Part shown: positions 32,684 to 40,729 of the stretch, piece after piece
Numbering within the stretch: position 1 is the first letter of the stretch
How the letters are laid out: each line of letters begins with the position of its first letter
Source of the DNA: Agathobacter ruminis
GTDB taxonomy: Bacteria > Bacillota > Clostridia > Lachnospirales > Lachnospiraceae
Direction of reading: 5' to 3'
NCBI RefSeq assembly: GCF_002735305.1
Contig: NZ_PDYG01000010.1
Span: 1 to 44,955, forward strand
DNA length: 44,955 nt
Notes under the pieces: generated by a model
Told to the model about the DNA's origin: nothing
The model's input: the letters and a program-made list of their open reading frames with translations, nothing else
Databases searched by the model: none
Program-made: the position numbers and the translations under genes

Positions 32684-32690
32684 CTTTTTT
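32664..32690 (+). terminator. Terminator overlapping the last stop codon of the cluster
   Basis: TTAAGTT (32664-32670), 6-nt loop, AACTTAA (32677-32683, containing the stop), then CTTTTTT. It is AT-rich and weak by itself, but the palindromic repeat that follows would add to it. Confidence 0.5.
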
Positions 32691-32758
32691 ACCTTTGGGG
32701 ACGGGGGTTAGCGGATAGTCCTGTGTCCCCAAAGGTGTAGTACCCCGTCCCTAAAGGT
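32691..32758. repeat. Palindromic GC-rich repeat, copy B
   Basis: 68 bp, nearly identical to the core at 18020-18087: arms ACCTTTGGGGACGGGG and CCCCGTCCCTAAAGGT with GTTAGCGGATAGTCC inside. It sits between the catabolic cluster and a secreted-protein gene and encodes nothing. Confidence 0.85.
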
Positions 32759-32893
32759 ATAACCCAAATAAGTATTTCCTATAATCAAAAAAATGGTTAT
32801 AATGGTGATTGTCTTTAAACCCTTTTCGGAGTATTAATCGTCTTTATAGTATAAGGCAAGACTCAGATTTATGATTATAGGAGGAACCAGAAA

Positions 32894-34033
32894 TTGAAAA
32901 TGAACAAAATGATGAAACGGATAGTGACAGCATTCCTGGCATTGGCTATGATGATCACAATCATTCCGGCACAAAAAGTAGAGGCTGTTACGAACACAAG
33001 AATTAATGTAAACACGATGCAAAGTGTATCATTAAACCCAGAAGAAGAAGCGATGTACAGTTTTAAGGCACCGCAAGATGGATATTTTAGGATTGAAGCG
33101 ACTTTGATTGAAAAACGATCAATGTGGAGCGCAGATTTTACGGTATTTGATGCTACCGGAAGACAAATCACGGAAACGCTTAGTGCCAAAGAACCGGGGC
33201 GGTCTTGTTCTACTGCTTTGTTTGCTTCAAAGGGCGGACAGGTTTTTAATATCAAGGTTGATTCACCGTTTGATCAAGTTGTCGTAGATTTTAAAGTAGT
33301 ATACAATACTTCAGCTAACTGGGAAAATGAATTTAATAACTCAGCAAAAACTGCCTGCATCTTAAAAAATAATCAATACAAATATGGAAGCATTACATAT
33401 GATGATGAATATGACTATTTCAAATTTGCAGTAGCAAAGACTTCTAAAGTAAAGATTACATTTGGACCAAATGAGGTTACCGGAAATGATAACAACTGGG
33501 ATGTTGATATCATTAATACGAATAATGAAACCGTCAGTCTGTTTCATGGAACTAAGACCATCAAAGCCAAGACAGTTTATTTAAAGAAGGGCACCTATTA
33601 TTTACGGGTTCATAGTAATTTTTTTAATGCCAAAAATGTGGAATATAAAATTAAATACCAGGCATCTGCATATACTGTAAAAGCACCTTCATTATCGAAA
33701 GTAACCGTAAAGGTATCAAATTCGATTTTTTCCAAGGGAAAAAGATATTTAAACAAAATTTCTTTGAAAACAAGTGGTTATGTCGATGGTTATACTGTTC
33801 AGGTTGCAAAGAAGAAGTCAATGGCCGGAAAGTATATCAGTACCAATGTATTCCGCAGTCCATACAATAATTATGTCACATCAAAGACAATCAGATTTTC
33901 GGATTATACGTACAAAAACGGATTAAAGAGCAAGAAGGCAACATACTATGTCCGTGTACGAGGAATTGTAAAAGATCCGTTTGGACATTTCATTTACGGA
34001 AAATACAGTAAAATCAAAAAAGTCACAAAATAA
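32894..34033 (+). CDS. Secreted beta-rich surface protein, function unknown
   Basis: 379 residues. Signal peptide ending near KVEA (about 33). Two similar beta-sandwich stretches (about 40-135 and 140-255, with YDDEYDYFKFAV and GTYYLRVHS typical of pre-peptidase C-terminal-like domains), then a basic FnIII-like module ending YGKYSKIKKVTK. No enzyme motif and no anchor. TTG 32894 is 9 nt from GGAGG; ATG 32900 is a slightly distant alternative. Likely a secreted cell-surface binding protein. The C-terminal module resembles those in the GH25 protein at 40730. Confidence 0.7.
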   Translation: MKMNKMMKRIVTAFLALAMMITIIPAQKVEAVTNTRINVNTMQSVSLNPEEEAMYSFKAPQDGYFRIEATLIEKRSMWSADFTVFDATGRQITETLSAKEPGRSCSTALFASKGGQVFNIKVDSPFDQVVVDFKVVYNTSANWENEFNNSAKTACILKNNQYKYGSITYDDEYDYFKFAVAKTSKVKITFGPNEVTGNDNNWDVDIINTNNETVSLFHGTKTIKAKTVYLKKGTYYLRVHSNFFNAKNVEYKIKYQASAYTVKAPSLSKVTVKVSNSIFSKGKRYLNKISLKTSGYVDGYTVQVAKKKSMAGKYISTNVFRSPYNNYVTSKTIRFSDYTYKNGLKSKKATYYVRVRGIVKDPFGHFIYGKYSKIKKVTK

Positions 34034-34040
34034 ATTTCCT

Positions 34041-34371
34041 ATGCAAAAAGTACTTACATTTTTAAAGGATGCAGGAACTTATTACCTTGCAACCGTGGAT
34101 GGCGACCGGCCTGTCCAAAGATGTGGCCAAACAGATTTTCGCAAATCCGAAGGTTGAACTTTGTGCATTCAAGGATGGACAATGGATCCGCGTAGCGGGT
34201 GAACTGGTTGAGGACAATCGCCGTGAAGCGAAGCAGTCCATGCTGGATGACTATCCATCGCTACAGCAGATGTATTCTGCCGATGATGAGAACACATTAG
34301 TATTCTACTTCAAGAATGCGAAGGCGACTTTCTGCTCATTTACAGGTGCGCCTGAAACCGTTGAATTTTAG
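34041..34371 (+). pseudogene. PNPOx-like flavin-binding protein, frame broken
   Basis: ATG 34041 opens the normal N-terminus (MQKVLTFLKDAGTYYLATVDGDRP), and the rest (SKDVAKQIFANPKVELCAF ... FCSFTGAPETVEF) continues in another frame from about 34107. Intact relatives have roughly 20 more residues between these parts, so a deletion that is not a multiple of three joined them. No ribosome binding site is visible and the start lies 7 nt after the previous stop. A separate short protein from an internal start is unlikely to fold. Confidence 0.7.
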
Positions 34372-34394
34372 AAAAATTATAATTATGATGCATG

Positions 34395-34437
34395 AAATCC
34401 ATTATGACAGTATAATTATTGTTGTAATGGATTTTTT
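34395..34437 (+). terminator. Terminator after the PNPOx-like remnant
   Basis: AAATCCATTA (34395-34404) pairs with TAATGGATTT (34425-34434), 20-nt loop, then T-run. The arm sequence matches that of the terminator at 2068-2115, so the two may share origin. Confidence 0.55.
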
Positions 34438-34480
34438 GCATCTACATTGATTGTATAGCATAGTCAAAGGAGGAGGCACT

Positions 34481-35101
34481 ATGGACAAAAAGGCAATGTA
34501 TCAATTGAGCTATGGTTTGTTTGTGATTACTGCCAATCGCGATGGCAAAGACAATGGGTGCATCACAAACACAGCAATCCAGGTGACATCGGAACCAAAT
34601 CGGATTTCGGTCGCCATCAACAAAGCAAATTATACGCATGACATGGTGCGCGATACCGGCGTGTTTACAGTCTCTGTCATCAGCGAAGATGCTGATTTTG
34701 CACTGTTTGAACATTTCGGATTTCAATCCGGCCGTGACGTGGACAAATTTGAAGACTTCGCGGATTGCAAGCGCGCGCAAAATGGCACGATGATCATTAC
34801 AAAAGGTACAAATGCATTTATCTCTGCAAAAGTAGAGCAGATGGTTGATTTGGGCAGTCATACCTTGTTTATCGCAGAAGTAACTGACATGGAGATGCTT
34901 TCTGACGCAGCATCTGCCACTTATACCTATTATCAGCAAAATATCAAGCCAAAGCCACAGGAAGCACCAAAGGCACCGGAAGGCCAGCATGTTTGGCGCT
35001 GCAAAATCTGTGGATACGAGTATGTCGGAGAAACATTGCCGGATGACTATATTTGTCCGATTTGTAAGCACCCGGCATCAGATTTTGAACAAATCAGTTA
35101 A
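34481..35101 (+). CDS. Flavin reductase-rubredoxin fusion
   Basis: 206 residues. A flavin-reductase-like FMN domain (about 1-155; GLFVITANRDGKDNGCITNTAIQVT) is joined by a Pro/Lys-rich linker to a rubredoxin domain (WRCKICGYEYVG ... CPICKHPASDF) with all four iron-binding cysteines. Such high-molecular-weight rubredoxins pass electrons from NAD(P)H to oxygen- or peroxide-reducing enzymes in anaerobes. GGAGGAGG precedes ATG 34481. Confidence 0.92.
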   Translation: MDKKAMYQLSYGLFVITANRDGKDNGCITNTAIQVTSEPNRISVAINKANYTHDMVRDTGVFTVSVISEDADFALFEHFGFQSGRDVDKFEDFADCKRAQNGTMIITKGTNAFISAKVEQMVDLGSHTLFIAEVTDMEMLSDAASATYTYYQQNIKPKPQEAPKAPEGQHVWRCKICGYEYVGETLPDDYICPICKHPASDFEQIS

Positions 35102-35115
35102 TTTAAGATGACATG

Positions 35116-35155
35116 ATCCCCCTTGAGCAGAGACCTGTTTGAGGGGGATTTTTTT
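35116..35155 (+). terminator. Terminator after the rubredoxin fusion
   Basis: ATCCCCCT (35116-35123) pairs with AGGGGGAT (35142-35149), followed by a run of T to 35155. Confidence 0.75.
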
Positions 35156-35262
35156 GAATTCGCTATGCAAATTACAGATCAGGATGACTATGAAAAACGG
35201 GAAACGCAATTGCCCGCGTGACACGAGCGAACACAAAAAAAGGAGCAATCAAAAAACTCTTC

Positions 35263-35348
35263 TTGACAATAAAGTGGTGCTACATTATACTGTTTTTTGG
35301 TTAGAACACAAAGATGGGACCAATGTATCTTATACAGGTGTGTACCTG
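35263..35348 (+). promoter_or_regulatory. Promoter and small palindrome of the ABC exporter operon
   Basis: TTGACA (35263-35268), 17-nt spacer, TATACT (35286-35291). CAGGT, GTGT, ACCTG at 35335-35348 lies in the leader, 22 nt before the start codon, as a possible operator or leader stem. Confidence 0.6.
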
Positions 35349-35370
35349 AATCGTTAGTTAGGAGTGTACC

Positions 35371-36141
35371 ATGGAGCTTGAGATAGAAAAGACGAGAAGG
35401 GATTGGAAGAAAGTCCTGATCCTACTTGTTTTGATTCTGATTCCGTTGTTGGATGCGGGGATTCTGTATTTTGATGTATACAGTGATTACTGGTTTTATC
35501 CGGAGGATTATCCGAATGGACCGTCACATATGCATCGATTCATACCGACAGTGGCAGCTTTTTTGTCCGGTAACAGCCATGGACATTTGATGCAAATGAT
35601 TTTCATTTTTTTGATGCCAATTTATATCATGATTATGAATGCGGACAGTTATTTGCAGGAAAAGAGCTGTGGCTATCTATCAACTTGTTACACGCGTATT
35701 TCCCGAAAAACATATTTAATGAATAAATGGAAGAGTGCATTTTCGATTTCCACCGGTGTTACACTGGTGGCGATTTTACTTAATCTGGTGGTTTGTTATG
35801 TGTTGTTTTGGGGTGGCACGTGGACCGGTGGTGGAAACGAAGAGGATGCACTTTATATTTATTTGATTTATGTGATTTCATTTTGTTTGATTGTTGGTCT
35901 GTATGGGGTTTATTGCTCATGCTTGTGCATGATTACAGGAAACAGAATGATTGCTTATGCACTGGCGGTTTTGCCATGGTTGGGAATGATTCATAGTCCT
36001 TGGAGCATTGTAAATGCGATGCAACCATATACTGAATATGGATATGAATATTTTGTCATTGCATGGTTGCAGATCCTAATACTGTGTGGACTGACCATCC
36101 TATTTACAAAACTGGTATGGGAGAAACGGGATGAGTTATAG
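35371..36141 (+). CDS. Membrane subunit 1 of an ABC exporter
   Basis: 256 residues with about six hydrophobic segments and an aromatic-rich outer loop (DYWFYPEDYPNGPSH). No motif beyond a general ABC-2-like layout (the segment EKSCGYLSTCYTRISRKTYLMNKW resembles the amphipathic entry of ABC-2 permeases). First of four overlapping or closely spaced genes ending with an ATPase. Confidence 0.7.
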   Translation: MELEIEKTRRDWKKVLILLVLILIPLLDAGILYFDVYSDYWFYPEDYPNGPSHMHRFIPTVAAFLSGNSHGHLMQMIFIFLMPIYIMIMNADSYLQEKSCGYLSTCYTRISRKTYLMNKWKSAFSISTGVTLVAILLNLVVCYVLFWGGTWTGGGNEEDALYIYLIYVISFCLIVGLYGVYCSCLCMITGNRMIAYALAVLPWLGMIHSPWSIVNAMQPYTEYGYEYFVIAWLQILILCGLTILFTKLVWEKRDEL

Positions 36142-36850
36142 AAAAATTGCCATGTGGGGCATGTATGTAGTCTTTTTGTTGATGTTTTGGGTGGTAATCA
36201 ATTGGAATTGTTTTCCGATGTTTTTGCCGGGGGACATTGATGGACTGCAACAGATGACTTTTTCCGATCGCGGATATAATGCAACCGGGACGCATGCGAT
36301 TACAATGATGATCTGGTATGTTCTGTTGCTTTATCTGGCAATTCCAAAAGTAGAATCGCAACAGTTGATTCGTATGTCCAGAAATCGATATCTCTTTCGT
36401 CAGGTTTATGGGAAGGCGCTTGGGATGACATTTCTTTTTACTTTGATCATGGAAAGTGTATTGTTGATTCCTGTGGTTGTGGTAAACGGTTGGGAACGCT
36501 TGAGCAAGATTTCGTTTTTTGAAGTAGCATTGCTGCAAGGTCTGTATGACTTGCTCTTCTATGCGCTGTTCGGATGTCTCTATGCCTGGCTTTTTACCCT
36601 CTTTGGAGTTGCGACAAAAGCAATTGCACTTACGGTATCCGCTTCTATATTGATGCGTTTTCTGGCAGACACGTTGCCGGTATGGATGCCAATTCACATT
36701 CGGGATGTGTTCATAAGATGGAACGAGCCAGGGCTTTCGGCCGGGAGCGAAATACAGCATGTGCTGCGCATCGTGATTTTGATTTTGGTATTGATTTGCT
36801 GTAATCTGGTCTGGTTCAAAAGAATGGATGTGCTGAATGACAAGAAATAA
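36131..36850 (+). CDS. Membrane subunit 2 of an ABC exporter
   Basis: 239 residues, about six hydrophobic segments, overlapping the preceding gene by 11 nt and the next by 14 nt. No recognised motif. The overlaps imply coupled translation and a shared complex. Confidence 0.65.
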   Translation: MSYRKIAMWGMYVVFLLMFWVVINWNCFPMFLPGDIDGLQQMTFSDRGYNATGTHAITMMIWYVLLLYLAIPKVESQQLIRMSRNRYLFRQVYGKALGMTFLFTLIMESVLLIPVVVVNGWERLSKISFFEVALLQGLYDLLFYALFGCLYAWLFTLFGVATKAIALTVSASILMRFLADTLPVWMPIHIRDVFIRWNEPGLSAGSEIQHVLRIVILILVLICCNLVWFKRMDVLNDKK

Positions 36851-37529
36851 ATATTGGCTGATTGCAGCCGCAATCCTGTTTCTCACTTGGAAAATGGCAT
36901 CCGGATATGAGAGTGGATTGTTTTCAAATCTCTATCGAGGATTAGATTTTAACAGTCTAATCATATATTATGCCGAGCAAATTGCATTATATTTTTGCTA
37001 CAGTCTGATTATTTTTGACTGTTTTAAAGAATATCTGGAACAGTACGCCATCTTCCTTGTGATACGAAGCAAAAAGCGTGTGCACCTGCTCTATCATTGT
37101 TGTGGAGTATTGCTGCTGCATCTACTTTTGGTGGAAGCGATGAAAATCGTCTTTTTCGTAGGAATCAATTGGATGAAATATCATCGTTTTGCCTTTGATT
37201 TCGTATTGCCGATGGCAGAATATATGCTTGGAATGTCAGTGTTTTTGATGTTTCAGATGTTGATGGAAATGATGATGGCTTCGGCGGTTGCGTTACTCAT
37301 TTCGGCGGGCCTGTTTATTGTGAATCTGGCGATGGCAGATATGTTTTTTTCAAATGGTCAGCTTGAAATGGCGAAATGGATGCCGACAACAGGCATGTTT
37401 TTGGAAAGAAAAATACATTTTCAAAACCCGGGGTTTTCGCATATGCAATATTGCCTTTTAATGCTGTTACTATTGGTTGTGATGTGGGTGATTGCATATT
37501 TTTATTTGCGAAAAAAGGATTTTTGTTAG
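36837..37529 (+). CDS. Membrane subunit 3 of an ABC exporter
   Basis: 230 residues, about six hydrophobic segments, many Met and Tyr residues. Not clearly similar to subunits 1 and 2 by eye. It ends 10 nt before the ATPase gene. Confidence 0.65.
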   Translation: MTRNKYWLIAAAILFLTWKMASGYESGLFSNLYRGLDFNSLIIYYAEQIALYFCYSLIIFDCFKEYLEQYAIFLVIRSKKRVHLLYHCCGVLLLHLLLVEAMKIVFFVGINWMKYHRFAFDFVLPMAEYMLGMSVFLMFQMLMEMMMASAVALLISAGLFIVNLAMADMFFSNGQLEMAKWMPTTGMFLERKIHFQNPGFSHMQYCLLMLLLLVVMWVIAYFYLRKKDFC

Positions 37530-37539
37530 GAGAAAAAGC

Positions 37540-38169
37540 ATGATTGCATTGAATAATATCAGCAAAAGAATCAAAAATAAAGACATCCTGGTTCAGGTGG
37601 CGTACGAGTTCGAACCGGGAAAAATATATGGTTTGTATGGTCGCAACGGATCCGGGAAGACGATGTTGTTGCGTGCCATCGCGGGTTTGATTTCGTTGGA
37701 CGATGGTGAAATCACAATTGACGACAAGACTTTGCATAAAGATATGGATTTTCCGGAGAGCGTTGGCGTCATTATCGAGCATACCAACCTGTTGCCGCAA
37801 TATGATGCATTTACCAATTTGAAATTGTTATCAAAAATCAAGAAGGTGGCGACCGAGGAAGATATCAGAAATGCCATTTTGGCAGTGGGGCTGGATCCTG
37901 ACTGCAAGGATCGCGTCCGGACATATTCGCTTGGAATGAAGCAGCGCTTGGCAATTGCACAGGCCATTTTTGAAGATCCTGATATCCTGTTACTGGATGA
38001 GCCAACGAATGCGTTGGACGAGAAGAGCATAGACATGGTGCGCGGGATTCTACTGCAAAAGAAGGCGGAGGGAAAAACCATAATTCTGGCCAGCCATAAC
38101 AAGGAGGACCTTGACATCCTTTCTGATGTGACAATCAAGATGGATGCGGGACAACTTGTTGTTGCGTAG
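37540..38169 (+). CDS. ABC transporter ATPase of the exporter
   Basis: 209 residues. Walker A GLYGRNGSGKTML, signature YSLGMKQRLAIAQAI, Walker B DILLLDEPTNALD and switch His in LASHNKED. It belongs to the short BcrA/CcmA-type group, used for peptide, lipid or drug export. ATG 37540 follows TTAGGAGAAAAAGC; the longer frame overlaps subunit 3. Substrate unknown; no bacteriocin or regulator gene lies beside it. Confidence 0.9.
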   Translation: MIALNNISKRIKNKDILVQVAYEFEPGKIYGLYGRNGSGKTMLLRAIAGLISLDDGEITIDDKTLHKDMDFPESVGVIIEHTNLLPQYDAFTNLKLLSKIKKVATEEDIRNAILAVGLDPDCKDRVRTYSLGMKQRLAIAQAIFEDPDILLLDEPTNALDEKSIDMVRGILLQKKAEGKTIILASHNKEDLDILSDVTIKMDAGQLVVA

Positions 38170-38193
38170 CCTTGAGAACCGGGCAGATAGGTG

Positions 38194-38283
38194 TTGAAAA
38201 AATTTGTATTTTCGGTAAAATAAATATTGTTGGTATAGAAAAATATTCGAGGAAGCGTGCTTGCATGGATCCTCGATTTTTTT
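38194..38283 (+). terminator. Short promoter-terminator unit
   Basis: TTGAAA (38194-38199), 16-nt spacer, TAAAAT (38216-38221), then a stem TCGAGGA (38247-38253) with TCCTCGA (38270-38276) and seven T. Either the exporter terminator with a chance promoter or a very short RNA. Confidence 0.5.
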
Positions 38284-38340
38284 ATTCATATCGAAACATA
38301 TAAAAGCATAGAAAAATTATTTGATATAGATGGAGTGTTT

Positions 38341-39603
38341 ATGAAAAACTGGTTTACAAAAAAAACAACACGATTCAGCGAATTCCTATGGAATATTCTG
38401 GGGTCCGGATTCTTTGCGGTGCAGGCGGCATTGATTCTGACGGTCATTTCCAGGAAATATGATATCGAAACTGCCGGAATGGTCACATTTGCGTATGCGT
38501 TTGCAGTATTGATTTATGCGGTTTCCCGTTGGGGCATGAGAAATTATCAGGCTTCCGACCTGGACGAAAAATTTTCTTTCCGCAATTATCTTGGTGCACG
38601 CGTGATTTCCTGCCTGATCGCAATCCTGATTACATTTGTTTTTCTTGCGATACAATTTGCAAGCGGCAATTATGCAATTGACAAATTACATATTATTTTG
38701 GGAATCGCAATTTTGAAAGTGATTGATGCATTTGAAGATGTGATTTTGGGCAGACTGCAGCAAAAGGATATTTTTATCGCTGCCGCTAAAATGATGGCAA
38801 TCCACCAGATTGCGGTAACAGCGATGATTATGCTGCTGGCGTGGTTTGCAATTCCAATTCAATTTTTGTTTTATTTTGCAGATGCATTTGCAGTTTTGTT
38901 GATGCTGGGATTGATCTGGCTGACTCGCCCATTGCTCAGTGATACGCATGAAGCGATTTCCCGGCGCACGGTATTTACATTGTTAAAAGAGTGCATGCCG
39001 CTGAACATCGGCATCGCGCTTTCTGTTTATGTCAGCAACATTCCGAAATATGCGATTGATATGTATATGAGTGAGGAAGTGCAGGCAATTCTGGGATATA
39101 TTATGCTTCCGGTGTTTGTCGTGACACTGGTCAGCCAGTTCCTGTACCAGCCGTTTATCCGTGAACTGGCTTATTTCTGGGAATCCGGACAACTGAGACG
39201 ATTATACAAAAAGATGTTGACGCAAATCGCCTGGATCCTTGGCTGTACTGTGCTGGTTTTGGTCGGCTGCTGGGTGATTGGCCTGCAAATCCTGTCATGG
39301 ATGTATCATGTCAATCTGCTGGACTATAAGATGATTTTTACCATCTTTCTTGGTGGGGGAGCGTTGTATGCACTGGCATTTTATTTGAATGTTTTGCTTA
39401 CGATCACGCGTTGTCAACACAGCATCGCAATTGGCTATTTACTGGCCACTGCCGTAGCGTTGCTGTCGCAAAAGACGATGGCGGATCGATTTGGGGTATC
39501 CGGAATCGCCTGGCTGTACCTGGTGGTGAATGCGGTTATGTTTCTGGTATTTATTGTCACATTGTTGTGGACATTCCGGAAACGGTCGAAGCAGGTACAA
39601 TAA
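38341..39603 (+). CDS. Wzx-type polysaccharide flippase family protein
   Basis: 420 residues with about twelve membrane segments. FLWNILGSGFFAVQAALILTVISRKYDIE is the usual start of oligosaccharide flippases that carry lipid-linked saccharides over the membrane. ATG 38341 follows TGGAGTGTTT. No glycosyltransferase genes lie nearby, so it is an isolated flippase; teichoic acid or another envelope glycan could be its cargo. Confidence 0.82.
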   Translation: MKNWFTKKTTRFSEFLWNILGSGFFAVQAALILTVISRKYDIETAGMVTFAYAFAVLIYAVSRWGMRNYQASDLDEKFSFRNYLGARVISCLIAILITFVFLAIQFASGNYAIDKLHIILGIAILKVIDAFEDVILGRLQQKDIFIAAAKMMAIHQIAVTAMIMLLAWFAIPIQFLFYFADAFAVLLMLGLIWLTRPLLSDTHEAISRRTVFTLLKECMPLNIGIALSVYVSNIPKYAIDMYMSEEVQAILGYIMLPVFVVTLVSQFLYQPFIRELAYFWESGQLRRLYKKMLTQIAWILGCTVLVLVGCWVIGLQILSWMYHVNLLDYKMIFTIFLGGGALYALAFYLNVLLTITRCQHSIAIGYLLATAVALLSQKTMADRFGVSGIAWLYLVVNAVMFLVFIVTLLWTFRKRSKQVQ

Positions 39604-39627
39604 TTTTAGAGTAAAGAGGACAAAACG

Positions 39628-40713
39628 ATGGATAGTGCAAAAATATTTGCAAACCATTTTATCATGCTTGCGGAGCTTGTTGGTTTGTGGAGCATGCTGG
39701 ATATGGGCGTGCACATTAAACGCAAGACAGTGCGGACGATGAAGAGCATCATCCTGCTGATCGGGCTGGAGGCGATTCTTTGGTCGGTGGAAAAATGGAC
39801 GCAAAGCTTTGAAACATTAAGCATTGCGCGTCCTATTTTGACATCAACCATTTATTTACTGTATCCGATTATTATGCTGGTAGTGATTCATTTGACAAAA
39901 ATCGCAGATCGCTATGTGCGATGGCTTTCCATTCCCGTCATCATCAGCGCTCCGATTCTGTATACGTCGCAGTGGACGCACTTGATTTTCTGGATGACGG
40001 AGGATAATCTTTACCATAGCGTGGGGAATCCGTTAAAATATTATTCGTATTATCTGGTTGCAATCTATCTGCTGATTTTTCTGTTTTTGCTTTTGAAATA
40101 TAATCAAAAAATCAGCCGGCGCGACCGAATGAGCATCTTGTGGTGTATCGCAATCGCGGTTCTGGGCGTGATGATTATGGTGATAGCGGATATGGATGTG
40201 GATTACAGTACGCTTTTTGCATCGGTATTGGTCTTGTATTATCTGTTCATTTACACAAAAACCGCAAAAGCGGATACGCTGACCGGCTTACTGAATCGAC
40301 AGTGCTATTATGCGGATGAACAAAGAGAGCGCGACCGTATCACCTGCGTTGTCTCTGTGGACATGAATGATTTGAAAAAAATCAATGACAGTCAGGGACA
40401 TGAGGCGGGAGACCTTGCATTAATGACGGTTTCAACGTGTCTGAGCAAGGGAATGGGACGCAAAAAGCATGTCTATCGCATTGGCGGAGATGAATTCGCA
40501 ATTTTTTATCTGTACTGGGATGAAGATGATGTGAGAACGGACATTGCAACCATGCAGAAACTGCTGTCCAAAACCGACTATGTATGCGCATTTGGATACC
40601 AGATGGTGGAGGACGGTATGGAGTTGCGCGAGGCAATGCGGGAAGCGGATCGCAAAATGTATTTGAACAAATCGGAACTAAAGGGCACCACAGCCCCGAA
40701 ACCTGAACAATAG
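39628..40713 (+). CDS. Membrane-bound diguanylate cyclase
   Basis: 361 residues. About seven N-terminal membrane segments, then a GGDEF domain (about 215-355) beginning DTLTGLLNR, with the active-site motif GGDEF at about 286-290. It should make c-di-GMP. An RxxD inhibitory site before GGDEF is not seen. It lies 24 nt after the flippase and 16 nt before the GH25 gene, which hints at c-di-GMP control of the envelope. Confidence 0.9.
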   Translation: MDSAKIFANHFIMLAELVGLWSMLDMGVHIKRKTVRTMKSIILLIGLEAILWSVEKWTQSFETLSIARPILTSTIYLLYPIIMLVVIHLTKIADRYVRWLSIPVIISAPILYTSQWTHLIFWMTEDNLYHSVGNPLKYYSYYLVAIYLLIFLFLLLKYNQKISRRDRMSILWCIAIAVLGVMIMVIADMDVDYSTLFASVLVLYYLFIYTKTAKADTLTGLLNRQCYYADEQRERDRITCVVSVDMNDLKKINDSQGHEAGDLALMTVSTCLSKGMGRKKHVYRIGGDEFAIFYLYWDEDDVRTDIATMQKLLSKTDYVCAFGYQMVEDGMELREAMREADRKMYLNKSELKGTTAPKPEQ

Positions 40714-40729
40714 ACCGGAGGTTATCAGT

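Noticed and set aside
32689-32893. Promoter of the secreted-protein gene
   Set aside because: TATAAT occurs at 32780-32785 and 32798-32803, but neither has a convincing -35, so no site is called.
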